Positions 63,255 to 64,000 of a DNA stretch of 64,000 nucleotides are shown here, piece by piece. Position numbers and translations under genes: made by a program. This stretch comes from Devosia rhizoryzae (lineage in GTDB: Bacteria > Pseudomonadota > Alphaproteobacteria > Rhizobiales > Devosiaceae): contig NZ_CP068046.1 in NCBI RefSeq assembly GCF_016698665.1, forward strand, positions 1,922,001-1,986,000. The letters are read 5' to 3'. The number at the start of each line of letters is the position of its first letter. Within the stretch, counting starts at the first letter, position 1. The notes beneath the pieces are model-generated. The model saw only the letters and a program-made list of their open reading frames with translations, searched no databases and was not told the origin of the DNA.

Positions 63255-63533
63255 ATGAGCACGACCAAATCCCTCTTCTCGCCAGCCTCCGGGCAAGGAC
63301 CGCTTGATCTCGGCCAGGCCGAGCGCCAGCTAGCGCTCGAATACCTCGCCGAAGCCTGGAACGAAGCCGAAGAAGACGGCGTCGAAACCGCAGCGCTCGC
63401 CCACGCCTCGCTTTTTGTCGCCCTCGCCACCTTCGTGCGCCAGCACGGCGACGAAGCAACGGCCGACCTCGTCGCCCAACTCCCCGACCGCATCCGCAGC
63501 GGGGAATACAACCTCGACCGGATTTTGCAGTAG
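63255..63533 (+). CDS. Small hypothetical protein (92 aa)
   Basis: 92 residues, mainly helical: LGQAERQLALEYLAEAWNEA, EEDGVETAALAHASLFVALA, FVRQHGDEATADLVAQLPDR. Soluble, no signal peptide. Such proteins occur in Rhizobiales but no function is recognised. Followed by a large palindromic element. Confidence 0.6.
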   Translation: MSTTKSLFSPASGQGPLDLGQAERQLALEYLAEAWNEAEEDGVETAALAHASLFVALATFVRQHGDEATADLVAQLPDRIRSGEYNLDRILQ

Positions 63534-63535
63534 GC

Positions 63536-63668
63536 CCCCTCATCCGCCCTTCGGGCACCTTCTCCCGCGAAGGGGAGAAGGGGGCAGGGCGTTCGTTTAG
63601 CCACCGCACCTACCCTTCTCCCCTCGCGGGAGAAGGTGGCTCGCGCAACGCGCGAGACGGATGAGGGG
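63536..63668. repeat. Large palindromic intergenic element (REP/BIME-like)
   Basis: Outer arms CCCCTCATCCG (63536-63546) and CGGATGAGGGG (63658-63668); inner hairpins with CACCTTCTCCCGCGAAGGGG and its mirrored partner CCCTTCTCCCCTCGCGGGAG. Fills the gap between convergent genes. Same architecture as the element at 54754 with a different sequence. Confidence 0.8.
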
Positions 63669-63673
63669 TCTTC

Positions 63674-64000
63674 CTAAGCCAATGCCTCCAAAAACCGCAT
63701 CGGCTGCCCCTGCCCCGCCGTCACCAACTCCCCCTGCCACATCACCGTCTTGCCACGCACCACCGTGCCCACCGGCCAGCCGGTAACCGTCACCCCATCA
63801 TAGGGCGTCCACCCTGCCCGGCTCTTGATCCACTCAGTGGTGATCGTCTCCCGGCGTTTTAGATCCACCACCGTCAAATCAGCATCATAGCCCACTGCGA
63901 TCCGCCCCTTGCCGGCAATGCCGAACAGCCGGTTGGGCCCCGCACTGGTCATATCCACGAACCGCTGCAGCGACAGCCGCCCGGCGTTGACGTGGTCCAG
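63674..64000 (-). CDS. Dihydroorotase C-terminus (partial, runs off right edge)
   Basis: 109 codons of the 3' end are visible and the frame stays open to the last base. DHVNAGRLSLQRF, then SAGPNRLFGIAGKGRIAVGY, DADLTVVDLKRRETI and YDGVTVTGWPVGTVVRGKTV are typical of dihydroorotases of the allantoinase/hydantoinase-like group. Pyrimidine synthesis is likely, but the zinc-binding half is outside the window. Confidence 0.8.
   Translation of the reverse strand: MDHVNAGRLSLQRFVDMTSAGPNRLFGIAGKGRIAVGYDADLTVVDLKRRETITTEWIKSRAGWTPYDGVTVTGWPVGTVVRGKTVMWQGELVTAGQGQPMRFLEALA

Noticed and set aside
1..64000. CRISPR array, prophage or insertion sequence
   Set aside because: No regularly spaced repeats, transposase, integrase or phage structural gene was seen.

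Overview
The window is high-GC, densely coded bacterial DNA with an alphaproteobacterial gene set of the order Hyphomicrobiales (Rhizobiales). The signs are a complete hmuPSTUV haem operon with its receptor, a TGA-N9-TCA motif of the rhizobial iron-box type, a TIGR02301-type protein, TAT ferritin-like proteins, a multidomain LigD beside Ku, and an acc-type opine or sugar-phosphodiester operon. A Devosia-like genome is a guess from overall flavour and was not tested. No phage, insertion sequence, CRISPR array or rRNA was seen. Two tRNA genes (Gln-TTG, Pro-CGG) sit near the middle.

Layout. 1-4.3 kb: end of a glycosyltransferase, a UDP-glucuronate decarboxylase-like epimerase, two small proteins, an HD-GYP protein, and an ArsR/SRPBCC pair. 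4.3-7.9 kb: a KaiC-like double ATPase translationally coupled to a hybrid histidine kinase. 8-11.7 kb: a three-subunit molybdenum aldehyde oxidoreductase. 11.9-16.7 kb: O-acetylhomoserine sulfhydrylase, three NAD(P)-dependent oxidoreductases or epimerases, and a TAT lipoprotein of the L,D-transpeptidase fold that lacks the catalytic His. 16.8-20.1 kb: an Mfd-like helicase. 20.1-24.6 kb: a damaged stretch with an imelysin remnant, a frameshifted delta-60 repeat protein and a doubly frameshifted cytochrome c, followed by two intact ferritin-like proteins and the 3' relic of a third. 24.6-26.6 kb: small secreted or hypothetical proteins.

26.6-35.6 kb is a full haem-uptake locus. HmuR (outer membrane) is divergent from hmuP-hmuS-hmuT-hmuU-hmuV-(unknown secreted protein)-exbB-exbD-tonB, so receptor, energy transducer, periplasmic and ABC transport and cytoplasmic haem handling are all together. 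36.2-43.7 kb holds the most striking unit: a DeoR-type regulator, oligopeptide-type binding protein, two ATPases, two permeases, a glycerophosphodiester phosphodiesterase and an inositol-monophosphatase-family phosphatase, tightly packed. This is the gene content of the Agrobacterium acc (agrocinopine) locus, here in what looks like a chromosomal setting.

43.7-48.1 kb: small envelope proteins, an outer-membrane barrel protein and a polar amino-acid (cystine-like) ABC importer. 48.3-53.1 kb: LigD and Ku (bacterial NHEJ), head-to-head with topoisomerase IB. 53.1-64 kb: BioY, two metallo-beta-lactamase-fold hydrolases, chorismate synthase, a histidine phosphatase, FabI, an FAD-linked D-2-hydroxyacid dehydrogenase, a hemerythrin-like protein, a low-complexity secreted protein, an SRAP/YedK protein, a NUDIX hydrolase, a TIGR02301-type protein whose 5' end is occupied by a REP-like palindrome, and the 3' end of a dihydroorotase. 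Several large palindromic intergenic elements lie in this last segment.
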